Under the pieces are notes generated by a model. It was not told the origin of the DNA and searched no databases. It worked only from the letters and a program-made list of their open reading frames with translations. Below, piece after piece: positions 1-13,566 of a DNA stretch of 24,201 nucleotides. Origin of the DNA: Pelargonium cotyledonis (Eukaryota > Streptophyta > Magnoliopsida > Geraniales > Geraniaceae). The translations under genes and the position numbers were made by a program. Every line of letters begins with the position of its first letter. Position 1 is the stretch's first letter. The DNA lies in NCBI GenBank assembly GCA_036897625.1, contig JAYMTA010000789.1, positions 1-24,201 on the forward strand, given 5' to 3'.

Positions 1-2510
<2,510 letters not shown>

Positions 2511-4088
2511 TTTACATCTGCGTCATAGTTTACCATCCACGGAAGAACTTTTATTGAAGTTGTGTCCGAAGAGAACATAGAACACGCGAATGATATGAAA
2601 TGTATGCAAGTTGTGTATTGAGCCAGTGCTAAAGTCTTTGTTGTTGATCAATTTCAGGTACAAGAGATGTGAAATATTTGTAATTGGCTTCATTGCAACT
2701 ATAATGCTCAAACATTGCCAATTACTATGTTTTTTGCAAAAATAAGGAGAATGTTTATTGCAGGCTTGCAAGTGGCTATAGGCAGCAAATGTGTAAATTT
2801 TTAGAAATGGAAAGGTTTTGATCATTTTGATTGCCTAGCTATGAATAATTCAGCCCTGCCGTGGATAGTGGTTGCAATTTGAAACCGGCCTGAAATCCGA
2901 TCCTACCAACTTTTAGGTCGGAACCACACATTTTACACCAGAAAAGAAACCCAAACCCGAATGAATCTGAAGCCTTTTCGAGTAAAATTCGGGTTTGGCT
3001 GGCTTTATGAACCTGAAACCTGAAATGGCGAATCATGGGAATGAAAAATCCAAGGAGAATTTCAAGAAAGTTGAGCCATATCCACTAAAAATGCTGGCAA
3101 TATTTGCTTCCAATCTCTAATTTGCCACAAAATGTGTATTTGTCACTATTGTGTGTCCACCACATGATATGTTCCAAAATTTCATGATAGTGCTAAAGAA
3201 TGAATCAAATCAACATCAGCAATTTGGATTTATCATAAAAACAAATGGGGGTCCTCATGGGAAAAGCATAGTGTGTTGATCCATAAGATTGGTTTGGTTT
3301 TGTTGTTCCTTGACAAATCAAATCAGCTCATTATTGTGGGAATCTACCTTAATACCAACTATGTGTTCCTTCACTAAAGGACCACCACAAGTTCATTGGA
3401 GCAAGAAAGCTCTTTTTTTCTTTCTAGCAACCATTAATCTATTTTGTTTTGGTGGTAGAAAGTTCCCACTAGTTGGGCAACTTTAGGTCAATGAGCCATG
3501 GACACTCACTTTTGGGAAGTTCTATCACCAATCTTTGAAAAAAGTTCTCTTTCCCCAAGTTTTTGCCGATAAAACTAAAGTGAATCGAGGTTCTACATCT
3601 ACAAATACCGTTGAAAGATGGAAAATACACATCCATGACAATCCAATTTAACCTATGTTCAAGTTATTTAGAAATCAGATCGGGTCACCTATAAAATAAA
3701 TTGCATTTTGGGCACTTTGGATTTGTTGAGAATAGTTTTTTTGAAACCCTAGTGCTCAACTATCAAATTCATCACACCTAAATTAAAGCTCAACTAACAA
3801 AGGACTTTACTTTCAAGAATGAAGTTACAATACAAATGGCTCCATTGAGACAAAAAACAGCAGGAGACTCAAGTTTATGCCAAACTTGTGCTTCTCTCAT
3901 TCCATTTTCTTACACATTTTCTCATGTCAAATTCTACACAATATCACATATATACTATGCTAAAACATCCCACCTCAAAAAATCATCACAAGCGACGCAC
4001 CTGTAGCCTGTGAGAGCATCATTTGCACGCGTGCATCGCTTCCTGAAAAGAGAGTGAATCACATTGCATATCCCGATCAGCAAATGCC
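2511..4088. other. Intergenic region and 3' UTRs of two convergent genes
   Basis: This stretch lies between the SDR stop codon and the predicted last 3'-UTR exon of the GRAS gene, which is on the opposite strand. The first couple of hundred bases should be the SDR 3' UTR, and the last few hundred the GRAS 3' UTR; neither poly(A) site can be fixed by eye. A segment at about 2850-3030 is richer in CCGAA/TCGG motifs than its surroundings and contains a perfect inverted repeat, so it may be an old transposon fragment. Short open frames here have no family resemblance and no codon structure I recognise. Confidence 0.6.
2951..2998. repeat. 12-bp perfect inverted repeat (hairpin)
   Basis: CCAAACCCGAAT at 2951-2962 is the exact reverse complement of ATTCGGGTTTGG at 2987-2998, with a 24-base loop. 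It sits in a CCGAA-rich patch (about 2850-3030) that looks different from the AT-rich sequence around it. It may be part of a degraded mobile element, but I see no target-site duplication. Confidence 0.6.
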
Positions 4089-4166
4089 CTGAAAATACAA
4101 CGTATTTGGTTAAAAGTGTTCATGTGCTGAATGAGAAAACTGAGGGGAAGGAAGAAATGGACTTAC
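4089..4166 (-). other. Probable 3'-UTR intron of the GRAS gene (78 nt)
   Basis: On the minus strand a strong donor (ATA|GTAAGTCC, intron starting at 4166) is followed 78 bases later by a good acceptor (TTGTATTTTCAG|GGC, intron ending at 4089). The donor lies 73 exonic bases past the GRAS stop codon at 4240. Both sites match plant consensus and the enclosed sequence is U-rich. Splicing is inferred from these sites alone. Confidence 0.5.
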
Positions 4167-4239
4167 TATGGGTTGTTCATTTCTGTCAAATGTAGAAGCT
4201 ACCGAAAAGGAAGATCTTGAGTGGTTAAAATCGTATCTT

Positions 4240-6519
4240 TCAAGTTCTTTGTGCCGGTTTCCAACAAGAAAGGGCATAAACGCTTCGCCCCTTCCATCCC
4301 TGCAAGAGCCATCGGCTATCTTCATCAATCACAAAATCCTTGTGGTAGCTTGACCTCACTCTATTAGTTGCTCTCTTCACAATGTCCCTGTCAATAGGAA
4401 GCTGCAAAAACCCGGCCCTTAGGTTCCGGACTTGCCACTGCTTGTATGTTTCCGGTCTCTCCACTCTCTCCCAGCCTTCGCAAGCTATAACATTCAAAGC
4501 CTCCCTACCAAAGATCTCTTTCTCAATCAGCATTCGCTCCCTATCTTCCCGAGGGACTATAGTTTCAAGCATATCAAACAACGCAGAAAAGTGAAATAGA
4601 GCTTCCCGAAACCTTGTGACAAAGAAAGGAGCATTGTAGGCTCCGTTCATGATCCCGTGGAGAAAAACATCGGGATTGATCTTTTTTATCAGATTGAGGA
4701 AAATGTTTCTTGAACTATCCACAGCCAGAGTTTCGTCAAGCAAGTTCTTGGCCCTGTACAAACAGTTAACCACAATAACCTCATCTCTATCGATCTTGAG
4801 CTCCTCGAGTGTCACAGTTTCCCATTTCTTGGCTATGGCAACGTATTCAAATGGCACGTTGAAACTCTCAGCGTAATTTGCTAATCGACGGCCTGTTTCC
4901 TCAACTCTCTCAGCTGGACGGAACCCAGGTTGGGGAAAATCTATTCCCGTGATCCGAAGCTTCGGGGGTCCACCAGGTCTGCTGGAGAGAAGCTGAATAA
5001 AAGTGGGCCACTGGAAACCATATAAGATACCGAAGTCTATGATGTGAAGCCTAGTTGCATTTTCCGATATATTGAAAATAGTCTTGTTGGTGACAAAGTT
5101 TGAGAGCTTCCTGAAAGGGCAAGCAGCGAGGTATAGCTGATAAGCTTTCAATAGATCAGCAGCAGATGTTCGTTTACTAACGAGGCCTTTGTAAATCTGG
5201 CTACCAGTACCCGCCAAGCGTGCCTCGAGGCCATCAGCGAAGCAATGAGCTAATCTTTCATTGCCATCCCCAAATGGCGAAGAATGTAGCCTGATCTGCT
5301 TTAGAAGCTCATTCGCGCTCCTACGATCATCAGCTGCAACAGCTTGCGCACAAGTCACTAGTAGAGTTCTCAAATCCACAACCTCCTTCCTTCCGCTTGA
5401 TTTCTTTCCACGGCCCTTCCCAACATTAGACCCTTTGGACAGCCCGTTCCTTGGCAAATTCTTGTTCGTTCCATTCTGCAGCGCGTCACGAAGAGTTGAC
5501 AAGGGGCCTTGTCCGCCATAACAAAGCAAAACCTCATCAAACTTCTCAGATCGCAAAGGAGACTCGTTGAAAACCGCGGCTTGCTTCGTGCTCCTCTCCT
5601 CTTCAAGATCCGCACCCTCTCTGTGAAGATTCTTCCTTCCCCTCGAGCCACTGGGCGAGCATTCTTCTCCCTCATCCCTCCTCTCCACCTTGAACACCAC
5701 ATCACGAGCTTCAAGCTTTTTTTCTAGGGAAGCCTCCAGATTGACAAACAACTTGTTGCCACTCGGAAGAAACTTGTTAGCCTCCTCGACCCCTTTCCTG
5801 AACTGCCAAATAGACTGGCTCTCGCTGCAACAATCAGGAACCTGAAGCGTACTATTGGGCGAGTCCACCAATGTATCCACAGTATTGGTTATATCGTTTG
5901 GAGAATCGGAAGACGACTGAGAAGTACTATAAACAACAGGCAAGTTGTGAAGCTGAAAAGAGTTGTATTCACCTATTTCTTGAGCCCAAATGTTATCAAC
6001 TAAATAGCCACTACTACTCATACTACTACTACTGACAGAGTTACTGAAACTACCGGAGAAATCGTAATTGCCCCACGGGATCTCAGTCTCGCCGCTATGA
6101 TTACCATAAGTATTGTAAGGCTCCGGAGAAGGCGGGTACTTTTTCCCAATCACATCATACAGTGATTTCTCAGCAGCTTGAAGATCCAAAGAATCTTGAA
6201 GCATACAGGTCTTGTCTTCCATGTCTTCTTCCATAAGAATCTGGTTAATATACCTCAAAACTACATCAGAAAACTCACAATCTTCCTGAGAATCTCCCTC
6301 TTGGATCGCATCCGCACACGCAGGAGCTACATTACTCTGAATCAGATCCGGTGGAGGGTAGTAAAATCCACTAAAACTACGATCCACAAAGGTATTTCCA
6401 TTCTCAAATCTGGGTCCAACAACAAGGTTCGGGCTCGAAACAACCGATACAGGCTGGTTGTTGAATTGGATCCTATTTCCAGAACCAGATAATCCCCTAA
6501 GACTTGGATCCATTGTCAT
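4240..6519 (-). CDS. GRAS transcription factor, LISCL subfamily (SCL14/SCL33-like)
   Basis: Single uninterrupted coding exon of 759 aa, close to the length of Arabidopsis SCL14. The N-terminal half is variable and disordered, with Ser/Asn-rich stretches, but carries the acidic LISCL-type block at about residues 79-135 (FSDVVLRYINQILMEEDMED, then QAAEKSLYDVIGKKYPPSPEP). A basic segment with RGRK and GRGKKSSGRK at about residues 290-375 may serve in nuclear localisation. The GRAS domain runs from about residue 381 to the end: the first leucine-rich region (VDLRTLLVTCAQAVAADDRR), the VHIID core as LHIIDFGILYGFQWP near 491, the second leucine-rich region, PFYRE (FFVTRFREALFHFSALFDML) near 632, and SAW ending in LLQGWKGRSVYALSCWKP. 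SCL14 works with TGA factors in xenobiotic and stress responses; sharing that role is inference. Two in-frame ATGs (6519, 6513) open the frame; I took the first. An overlapping upstream ORF and a post-stop intron could both restrain expression. Confidence 0.95.
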   Translation of the reverse strand: MTMDPSLRGLSGSGNRIQFNNQPVSVVSSPNLVVGPRFENGNTFVDRSFSGFYYPPPDLIQSNVAPACADAIQEGDSQEDCEFSDVVLRYINQILMEEDMEDKTCMLQDSLDLQAAEKSLYDVIGKKYPPSPEPYNTYGNHSGETEIPWGNYDFSGSFSNSVSSSSMSSSGYLVDNIWAQEIGEYNSFQLHNLPVVYSTSQSSSDSPNDITNTVDTLVDSPNSTLQVPDCCSESQSIWQFRKGVEEANKFLPSGNKLFVNLEASLEKKLEARDVVFKVERRDEGEECSPSGSRGRKNLHREGADLEEERSTKQAAVFNESPLRSEKFDEVLLCYGGQGPLSTLRDALQNGTNKNLPRNGLSKGSNVGKGRGKKSSGRKEVVDLRTLLVTCAQAVAADDRRSANELLKQIRLHSSPFGDGNERLAHCFADGLEARLAGTGSQIYKGLVSKRTSAADLLKAYQLYLAACPFRKLSNFVTNKTIFNISENATRLHIIDFGILYGFQWPTFIQLLSSRPGGPPKLRITGIDFPQPGFRPAERVEETGRRLANYAESFNVPFEYVAIAKKWETVTLEELKIDRDEVIVVNCLYRAKNLLDETLAVDSSRNIFLNLIKKINPDVFLHGIMNGAYNAPFFVTRFREALFHFSALFDMLETIVPREDRERMLIEKEIFGREALNVIACEGWERVERPETYKQWQVRNLRAGFLQLPIDRDIVKRATNRVRSSYHKDFVIDEDSRWLLQGWKGRSVYALSCWKPAQRT

Positions 6520-6539
6520 TAACTTTCCAACAACTCAAT

Positions 6540-6931
6540 CTAAAACATGTAAGCTAATCAACAACTACACCTCAATAACCCAGATCCAAAACCCAATGAA
6601 ATTTTCCAATCACACCTACTCTTGTTCCCAGAAACCAAATTCGGTCAAACCCTAAAACCTAAATACCTTTAAAAGTCCAAACTTTAAGGGTCAACCAGCA
6701 CAAGTTGCAGAAATATTCAGAAAATAGCAACCAAGTTTCACAAAAACGCACCTCTATCAGTCCCAATTGGTGAATCCTCAACACTAAGCAAGTTCAGATC
6801 TAAAATGCAAACAACAAGACAGAGCAACCTAAAGCTCAAAAACCCAGAAAAATCACCAAAAAAATTCATAAACCCAATAAAATTACAGTAAAATCAGCTA
6901 CAGTGAGCTGAAATTGAGAGCAAAATCGTAC
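6540..6931 (-). other. Probable 5'-UTR intron of the GRAS gene
   Basis: On the minus strand a donor ATCTGAG|GTACGATTTT starts at 6931. The best nearby acceptor, CTTACATGTTTTAG|ATTGAG, ends at 6540, leaving about 20 exonic bases before the start codon. The region between is U-rich on the minus strand as expected for an intron. LISCL GRAS genes commonly have a leader intron with an intronless CDS. Other TTTTAG acceptors upstream in the same stretch cannot be excluded. Confidence 0.6.
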
Positions 6932-7141
6932 CTCAGATAGTGAATTTGAAAAGAAAAAACAAATCGAAGCTTGAGGAACATAGAGAATCGAAGCGAAACA
7001 GAGTGGTTTTGGGCTTTTTTGCAAGTATTGCTGTTGTCTGAGCAGAGGATGGACGAAGGAGGAAGGTAAGTTCGTTTATGGAAACTAAGAATAGAAAGTC
7101 TTCTCGGTAAGTGGTGAAATCAGAGCCGTTAATTTGTATTA

Positions 7142-7149
7142 CTTTATAG
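7142..7149 (-). promoter_or_regulatory. Candidate TATA box of the GRAS gene
   Basis: The minus strand reads CTATAAAG here. A transcription start about 30 bases downstream (near 7115) would give a first leader exon of roughly 180 bases ending at the donor at 6932/6931. This is position and motif evidence only. Confidence 0.4.
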
Positions 7150-9003
7150 ATGGCACCCGTTTCAGACGGCCCAAATCATCAAATGAGGATGTGGACTGTT
7201 TCTGTACAGCCTGTTGGAGTCCGACACGTGTCACATAGACCAGCCATTAAATTAACCGTCTGTAAAAATAAAAATAGAAAGTGTTTGGGTTCTTGTTTAC
7301 ATGCTTAACTGTCTCTCTCTCATCGTCACAGCCACTTAGTCCAATATTTTTTCATTAATTATTTGAATTTTAAAGTATAATGAATTTATGATTAAATCAT
7401 TAATTTGTGCTATATTTCTTCGTTAGTTTGGTACGAAGATGTCGGAGGATGTCAATCAATCAGTTTGTCTTTAAAATATTGATCCTCTCAATTCGTATAT
7501 GAATTGTCTGAAAACATATATAAATTTCTATGTATTCTTGAACTGTAGTTTCATGTGTTGATTTCGGTTGAAATAGGATAAAATGGACTAGAAGGCATGC
7601 ACTAATTGTGAATGCGATCATGTGTTAGGGTACTGACATTTGCTACCTTTGTCAATGCGGTTTATTTATTTGTTTCACACATGAAAAAGAAAAGAAAATG
7701 TGTAAATTGATTGCTATACGCGAACAAACTTTAGTTAGTTCAATATCAATTTTACTTGATAAACTAGATTAATAATAAGTTGTTAGGTGTACTCTCGTGC
7801 TAATATTTTGAATTCAAAACGTAGCTAGCAAATTGAGCTGGAAATTAGTGTCGGGAAATGTCAAGTCTTGACTAACATATTTGTAATCATATTGTGATTG
7901 TGTTGGAGGACTCAACACTTAAAATAATTATGTTGTATCTGTGTTGGGTATAAAAAATACGCATGTACGATATATTATGCATGTTAGACACGCACAGTAC
8001 GCACACTTAAAGTTATAATTGTAAATTAGTTGTGTTAATGTTCAAATTTTTGGGTCGATGTCATGCTAATTGTATTGGGTAGTAGCGCGTCCATGTGGTT
8101 TTATCATGCAGGGTGTGTTGATTTGTATTCGTGTCATGTTATGTTGATAGACGTCTCATTTGTTATCAAATTAAATGTCTCATCTTAAAGCATCTTAAAG
8201 CATCTTGTGTTTATAAAAGACCTTTAAACTTTTACATTGCTTTGGTGTTATTCTTGGTGGATGGCTTGAGAATGTTTTCCTTTTCTTTAGGATATTAGAA
8301 TAATGGGAATAAGCATCTTTGCTGTGAATCATGAGTCCGATAGTGCTTAAAGCACTTCCGTTCTAAAAGGACCAATAAAATATGCCAATGTATGAACATA
8401 ATTACACAATCCATCACTTTTCAAATGATAACAAATTTTATTTATCTATCTCAGTTCAATATTTATATTCCAATTCATGAACCCAACATATACATATACA
8501 CACACATTTTTATTGTCAAGTGTACACTTAGGAGTGGCATAACATGCCCGAAATGCCTCATGTACATTTAAGGATACATGTGTATATCAATTCTAATAAC
8601 ATGTCAAACATGTAGAGTCTTTGGTGTTAGTCATGCAATTTCAACACGGCCCACATAGTTACCGTGTTAAACATGTCGTGTTTGTGTTGAGCTGTGCAAC
8701 ACGATTACTAAATGTGTCGTGTTCAACATATGCAACGTAGAAGATGTGGTACTCGGGAAATGGAAGCTGAGCCTGAGATTGGTATCAAATTCACAATTTT
8801 TGGAACCGGGGTACTTTCAACTAAATGGATATAATAAGTCATAAAATAAAACCAAATGCAATCTGAATACAACAAAACTGTGTATCAAATCTAAAATGGT
8901 CTACTATTAATAGTAAAAATAGTAAAAATAGAAAACCTAATTGACAAGGAAAAGGGGGAGAGAAATTATACAGGCAACATACATGTTGAGATACGCGTAT
9001 TCC
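7150..9003. other. Intergenic region between the GRAS promoter and the ORP 3' end
   Basis: About 1.85 kb of AT-rich sequence with no supported gene. It should include the upstream promoter of the GRAS gene at the low-coordinate end and the 3' UTR of the ORP gene (minus strand) at the high end. It contains a short tandem repeat, CATCTTAAAG, in about 2.6 copies at 8181-8206. From about 7900 to 8740 there are many GTGTTG/CGTGTT/AACACG words and small hairpins typical of old non-coding plant repeats. No coding frame with family resemblance was found on either strand. Confidence 0.6.
8643..8723. repeat. Cluster of AACACG/CGTGTT hairpins (degenerate dispersed repeat)
   Basis: AACACGG at 8643-8649 pairs exactly with CCGTGTT at 8662-8668, and AACACGA at 8698-8704 pairs with TCGTGTT at 8717-8723. 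Further GTCGTGTTTGTGTTG words lie between. Such CGTGTT-rich sequence is common in old plant repeats. I cannot define ends or a target-site duplication. Confidence 0.4.
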
Positions 9004-12000
9004 TTAGTTGGCTACATTTTCGTATTGCCACGGGTTGAACTCTATCGATTCATTGTCAACCTCTTGAATACCATCTGAGCTCTCTATGGACGCCCGATAT
9101 TCAGAGTATTTGCCATTATATCGGTACACTTCCAAGTCATCCCAAGGTGTGGTGAAGATTTCATCGGCTCGCTCAAACCATCTTGGAGTGAACTCTTGCC
9201 CCTTAGCCTCTCGGGCTCTCTTCTCGGCTCTCTGCTTCTCTTCTAGACTGAAACGATGAGATGAACACATTATAAGCAATTGCTATTTTACCCTAACGAT
9301 AACAAAAGTCATGCTTGGACCTAGTTTAATAAGTTTATGTGTCAATAGCTGCGCAATGGGCACATCTACATGATAAATTTATTTTCATCCACTAGACACG
9401 CAACTATATTTTCTAGAGAGATAACTTACATGGCTTTTTCGGAACCAGCTTTGGATGTATCACCCTTCTCAAGTGCATATCTATCAGGGCGCAAACGAGA
9501 ATCTGATGGTAGCAACTTCTTGGGAGCCGTGTCAAAGCTGTTAAGCTTGTGAGCAAAATGCGTATACTGGAATTTGTCATTTTTGGGAGGATCGGCAATT
9601 CTCCAAGCCTGCATAAATGAAATTATAATGAATTATGAGACCATATTTGGTGCAGATTCAAAAGCTAATATTTCAAAATTTTCAAGTTCAACCACATAGT
9701 AGCATTGTATTTATACGTGACAGATCATGTAGACACAGCATAAACAGATTGCCTTCATTTTCTCCAGATAAAACATTTTATGTAAGATGCAACAATACAG
9801 CTAAATATGGTAAGAGGAAAAAGGTAGTATATTAGCAACTAGTAATGTGCTGAAACAGAGCATAAATGAATATCCAAATTTTGTTAGCCATGGTACTGCA
9901 AGATATGCACTACCTTCAGCTTGCAATATAAACGCACAGCCTAATGAATAAAACATACTTCTCATGCAAGTTAAATTGATGGATATATTATCAAACAAAA
10001 AGGATGAGACAACTGACCTCTTTCAATTCAGTTCCTGGTAGTGGTTCTCCTTCACTGTCACATGGCTGAAAGCTCATTGACTCGTTCCATTTCCCAGTCA
10101 TCAGAATCTTGGGTTCCTCAGCGGCGTTGTATACATACCCATCCACTTCATAGCGACCAGCTCTGGAAACAAACAGAAATCGGGCACATCAACTAAAATG
10201 AACAGCCATTAAATTTAACAAAACAACGATTAGATGCATAAATGTCTCCTATGTGTGTATGTAGAGAGAGAGCGAGAGCATATGCACCAGCTGGTGTTAT
10301 TCTACAGTGAGAAAGAATGAATGTATGGTGGAGCTACTATGATGAGTAAAAGTTGTATGAACCAGTCATCAAACAGTAACATTTTGTAAGTAGATACAGG
10401 TATGAGGTAACAAACATTGCGGACAGTTGAATCACATTGTCCTTTCATGGCAGATACAGGGGGAGTATGTAAGACAAATAGCAAATATTGCTTCAAAAGA
10501 AGGATAAACATACCCGAACCAGCCACATGGTTGAAAATACAGCACAACTTTGTCCCCTGTAGTCACATTTGTCAGAATCATCTCTCCTGGTGAGTCAACC
10601 CAAGTTCGACCAAAGATTAAATTGTTAACTTTTGTGGGAGGAGGCACCAACTCGAGGACCACGCCATCTCGTTTGAGGGTTACACGTGTCCTGTACATGC
10701 ACAGTAATTGTTAAGTACGTAGATTATTTACAAAATTACTACATATAAGCTACCGGGCCAGAGATAGTTAATTAAGGTTTACTTTCTTTAACTAAATTTT
10801 AGTATGTACCAGCTGAAAGGATTCTGCCAACTAAGATATAAGACATCAACAGAAAGTGAGATATAGATTTAACTAAAGGCCACGGGAATTTGGAATAATG
10901 TTTATTATACCGAAATGAAGTGTTATACAATCTTCTGTTTGAAGAGTGCAAGACACTTGAACTTTTTAATGTATCTAGTACCAATGGCAAGTGACAAACT
11001 CAGGCTTTAAAACCCCACAATAAATAGCAAGGTATATTTATATGCTACCAATAAAAGCACAGCCATGGAAACAGGCAGACCAGAATTAGAATATGTATTA
11101 CCTGCCAACAGGATAGACATCAAGTGAGTTCCCTAGAAATTTGGTTTTGACCTTTGAAGTAATGTCATAAGTGAAGTGTTCATTTTCAGCATGTCCAGCA
11201 CTAATTGGAGGGTGATGACAGACCTGGAAAGGAATAGCCATTAGCCAAAGAAATAAAATCATGTACCCTATAAAATGCAACACTGATTTGATAACCACTT
11301 TTTCGTTCAATGATGGTAATTTTCACATACTGGTTATATTGTCATCTAATTAATCCACCACATAAACATACCAAAAACGTAAATCTGCGTCATAAAATTA
11401 TGAGGAAATTGATCTTTTAAAACTCACCTGTTCTGCTATAAATGAAATACCACCGTGATTAGCCACTTCAAAAGTCTCCCCGAGAATAGGATTAAATGGC
11501 TTCCAGGTCCTTGCAAAGGCATAGTATACAGATATAAACCATGATGCTGCAAAGCAATCAGCAACGGTAAGTCCCATGCCCAGAATGCATATGCAGAGAT
11601 AGAAAAGTGAGAGGTAAAAGTAAAACTTACTGGCATACACCAAACGCATATGAGGATCCTCGCATTCATCTGCCATGTCTAACAGGTAGGAGTACTCCAT
11701 CAGCTGTGACCAATAAAGAACATTTTTTAATTAACTGCAGGCCGAACAACTTCAAATGTAACAAATGGTTCAGAACAATGCAGTTCTGCGACAAACAACA
11801 CCACATACCTCAGCCATTCTCTGAAGCATTGTCATAGGCTCAAAAATAAGAACTGGAAGTGTCACCATTGATGTCACGTCAGAGCCTATATACTTTTGCA
11901 TCATCTTCCAATAACTATCCCTATCCTGGAAAGGAAAACAAAGAAACTCGACATATTAGTACACATAACAAACAATTTAATGGATAATTTTCAGAATTCC

Positions 12001-13025
12001 ATCACAAATAATTTTTAAAGTTTCCAGATACGCTACAAATCACAACATAATGAACTGAGCACCTGATGAACTTCCACGGATTATCCAATACTGATATAGG
12101 GAAGATTATAAAAACATTTTTGTATTATGCACAATGACAAACATAGGAAAAAATAGACAGTACCTCTTGTCTCCACCTTCCTTTCTGTGCTTCCTGTTCA
12201 GCATCATCAGTGCCTCCTTCAGGGCAAACAACCTCCAGCCCCTCATAACCCACTAAACTGAAGAACAGGACACAAATTTACACCAGATCAGATTCTTCAC
12301 CAAGTATATAACAACATGAATCCAACTGGATATTGAAAAACACACTACCAAACAATCCACCTTAATCAGCTCAACAAGCAAAAATAGCTACTCCTTAGCA
12401 CTGATTTAACAGCTTTAAGCACCAAATTAACAACATAATGATCTTACTTAACTGCAATCAACAAATCAAACCTTCCACACAACCTAACTACTGTGCTAGA
12501 TTATTGCTATAACTTAAAGCAACTAGCACGAGCTCAAACACCAATACTGTAACCTTACCACCTCAACTAGAGGCAATATCAGCTGCAGGCACCAAATTAA
12601 CAGCATAATGATCTTACTTAACTGCAATCTACAAATCAAACCTTCCACAACCTAACTACTCCGCCAGATTATTACTCTCGATTAAAGCGCGAAACAGCAA
12701 TAAAATCAAATTGCACGGAAATCAAGAAAAAACATCAATAAACTAATTAATAATCCGGATAAACGAAGAAAACAATGAATATCAGTCAATTCATTGAACA
12801 AGACACTGTACGGACAGCTTGAGTCGGGCCAAACAAGAACAGTAAAGAGCAATAACAAAGATTAGAGATCTCGAGAAGGTGGAGTTCAGAGCAGCAGAGC
12901 AAAAGTAGAGATCGCAGAACTGCGTACCCGTTGACCGATTTGGTCATGGCGGTGCCGAAATTGGACAAACTAGAAGCGATTGAGGAGAAGAAACCGCCAG
13001 ATTGCTTCGGATTGTTCGGAGCCAT
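9004..13025 (-). CDS. Oxysterol-binding protein-related protein, ORP3 type
   Basis: Ten exons on the minus strand: 13025-12928, 12257-12164, 11925-11809, 11703-11631, 11546-11428, 11223-11102, 10690-10514, 10162-10018, 9608-9430 and 9247-9004. They join in frame to 455 aa, almost the length of Arabidopsis ORP3A. The protein is a short ORP without a PH domain. It begins with [24 protein letters not shown], followed by the lipid-binding [34 protein letters not shown], the signature at residues 166-173, [54 protein letters not shown] and [11 protein letters not shown]. ORPs move sterols or phosphoinositides between membranes; Arabidopsis ORP3A is anchored at the ER through a VAP-type partner. 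The signature reads EQVCHHPP, with Cys169 where Ser is usual. Intron 1 contains an internal duplication. I would not choose between ORP3A, 3B and 3C without a tree. Confidence 0.95.
12409..12678. repeat. Direct duplication inside ORP intron 1
   Basis: About 95 bases at 12409-12507 recur at 12579-12676, 170 bases further on. The core beginning ACCAAATTAACA and running through ATAATGATCTTACTTAACTG and ACAAATCAAACCTTCCACA is nearly identical in the two copies; differences include a two-base indel and changes near the end. It lies wholly within the first intron, so the protein is not affected. Confidence 0.85.
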
Positions 13026-13260
13026 GTCTGGAACTGCAAGCCCTAGACGTCGAATTCGGGAGATCGGTAGAGAAACAGATCGAGGGTGATAGAGAATCCG
13101 AAGACGAAGACGGAGAAGAAGACTGATTAAATAAGAATTTAATTTAAATATTGTAAGATAATAATAAAAATTGAAATGAAGAGAAATAGGCAGAGGAAGA
13201 GGCAAAATATAGAGGCTAAAAAGGAGATTTTAAATTTGATTATGATTCGATTTAATATTA

Positions 13261-13268
13261 TTTTATAG
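13261..13268 (-). promoter_or_regulatory. Candidate TATA box of the ORP gene
   Basis: The minus strand reads CTATAAAA about 235 bases upstream of the ORP start codon. A start site some 30 bases downstream would give a leader of about 200 bases. A second TATA-like word (CTATATTTTG, near 13205-13214) is an alternative. Confidence 0.35.
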
Positions 13269-13566
13269 TGAGAACAGCGAGGACGAGCAACGATTCTGGT
13301 AAGCGGTTTTTTCGTTTGAAGTCAAAAAGAATTAAGATTTTTTGTTTTATTTTAATGAGTGTGACGTGCACGCGTTTGAGGAAGAGCGTGGGTTGACGGC
13401 TTTTCTGGTAAACGATTTGAATTGTGATTGGTATGGGTCAGGGCGGGTCTGGCTTAGCCGGCAAGCCAATTTGGTTTTGCTTCTTGGAATGGTCCAAATG
13501 GTCAGCTTGTGCTCGTCGTTTCTTAGCCGTGTTGCAAAGGAATTGTGGGCCCTTCAATTTGATATA

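Noticed and set aside
4110..4328. 72-aa minus-strand frame crossing the GRAS stop, possibly an alternative C-terminus
   Set aside because: It is a shifted frame through the SAW motif coding sequence; the conserved SAW end is in the main frame, so this is a shadow.
5370..5714. Open frames of 86-114 aa on both strands within the GRAS coding region
   Set aside because: They overlap the clearly conserved GRAS frame and have no recognisable domains.
4240..6519. miR171 target site in the GRAS gene
   Set aside because: miR171 sites belong to the SCL6/22/27 (HAM-type) subgroup; this is a LISCL protein and I saw no matching site.
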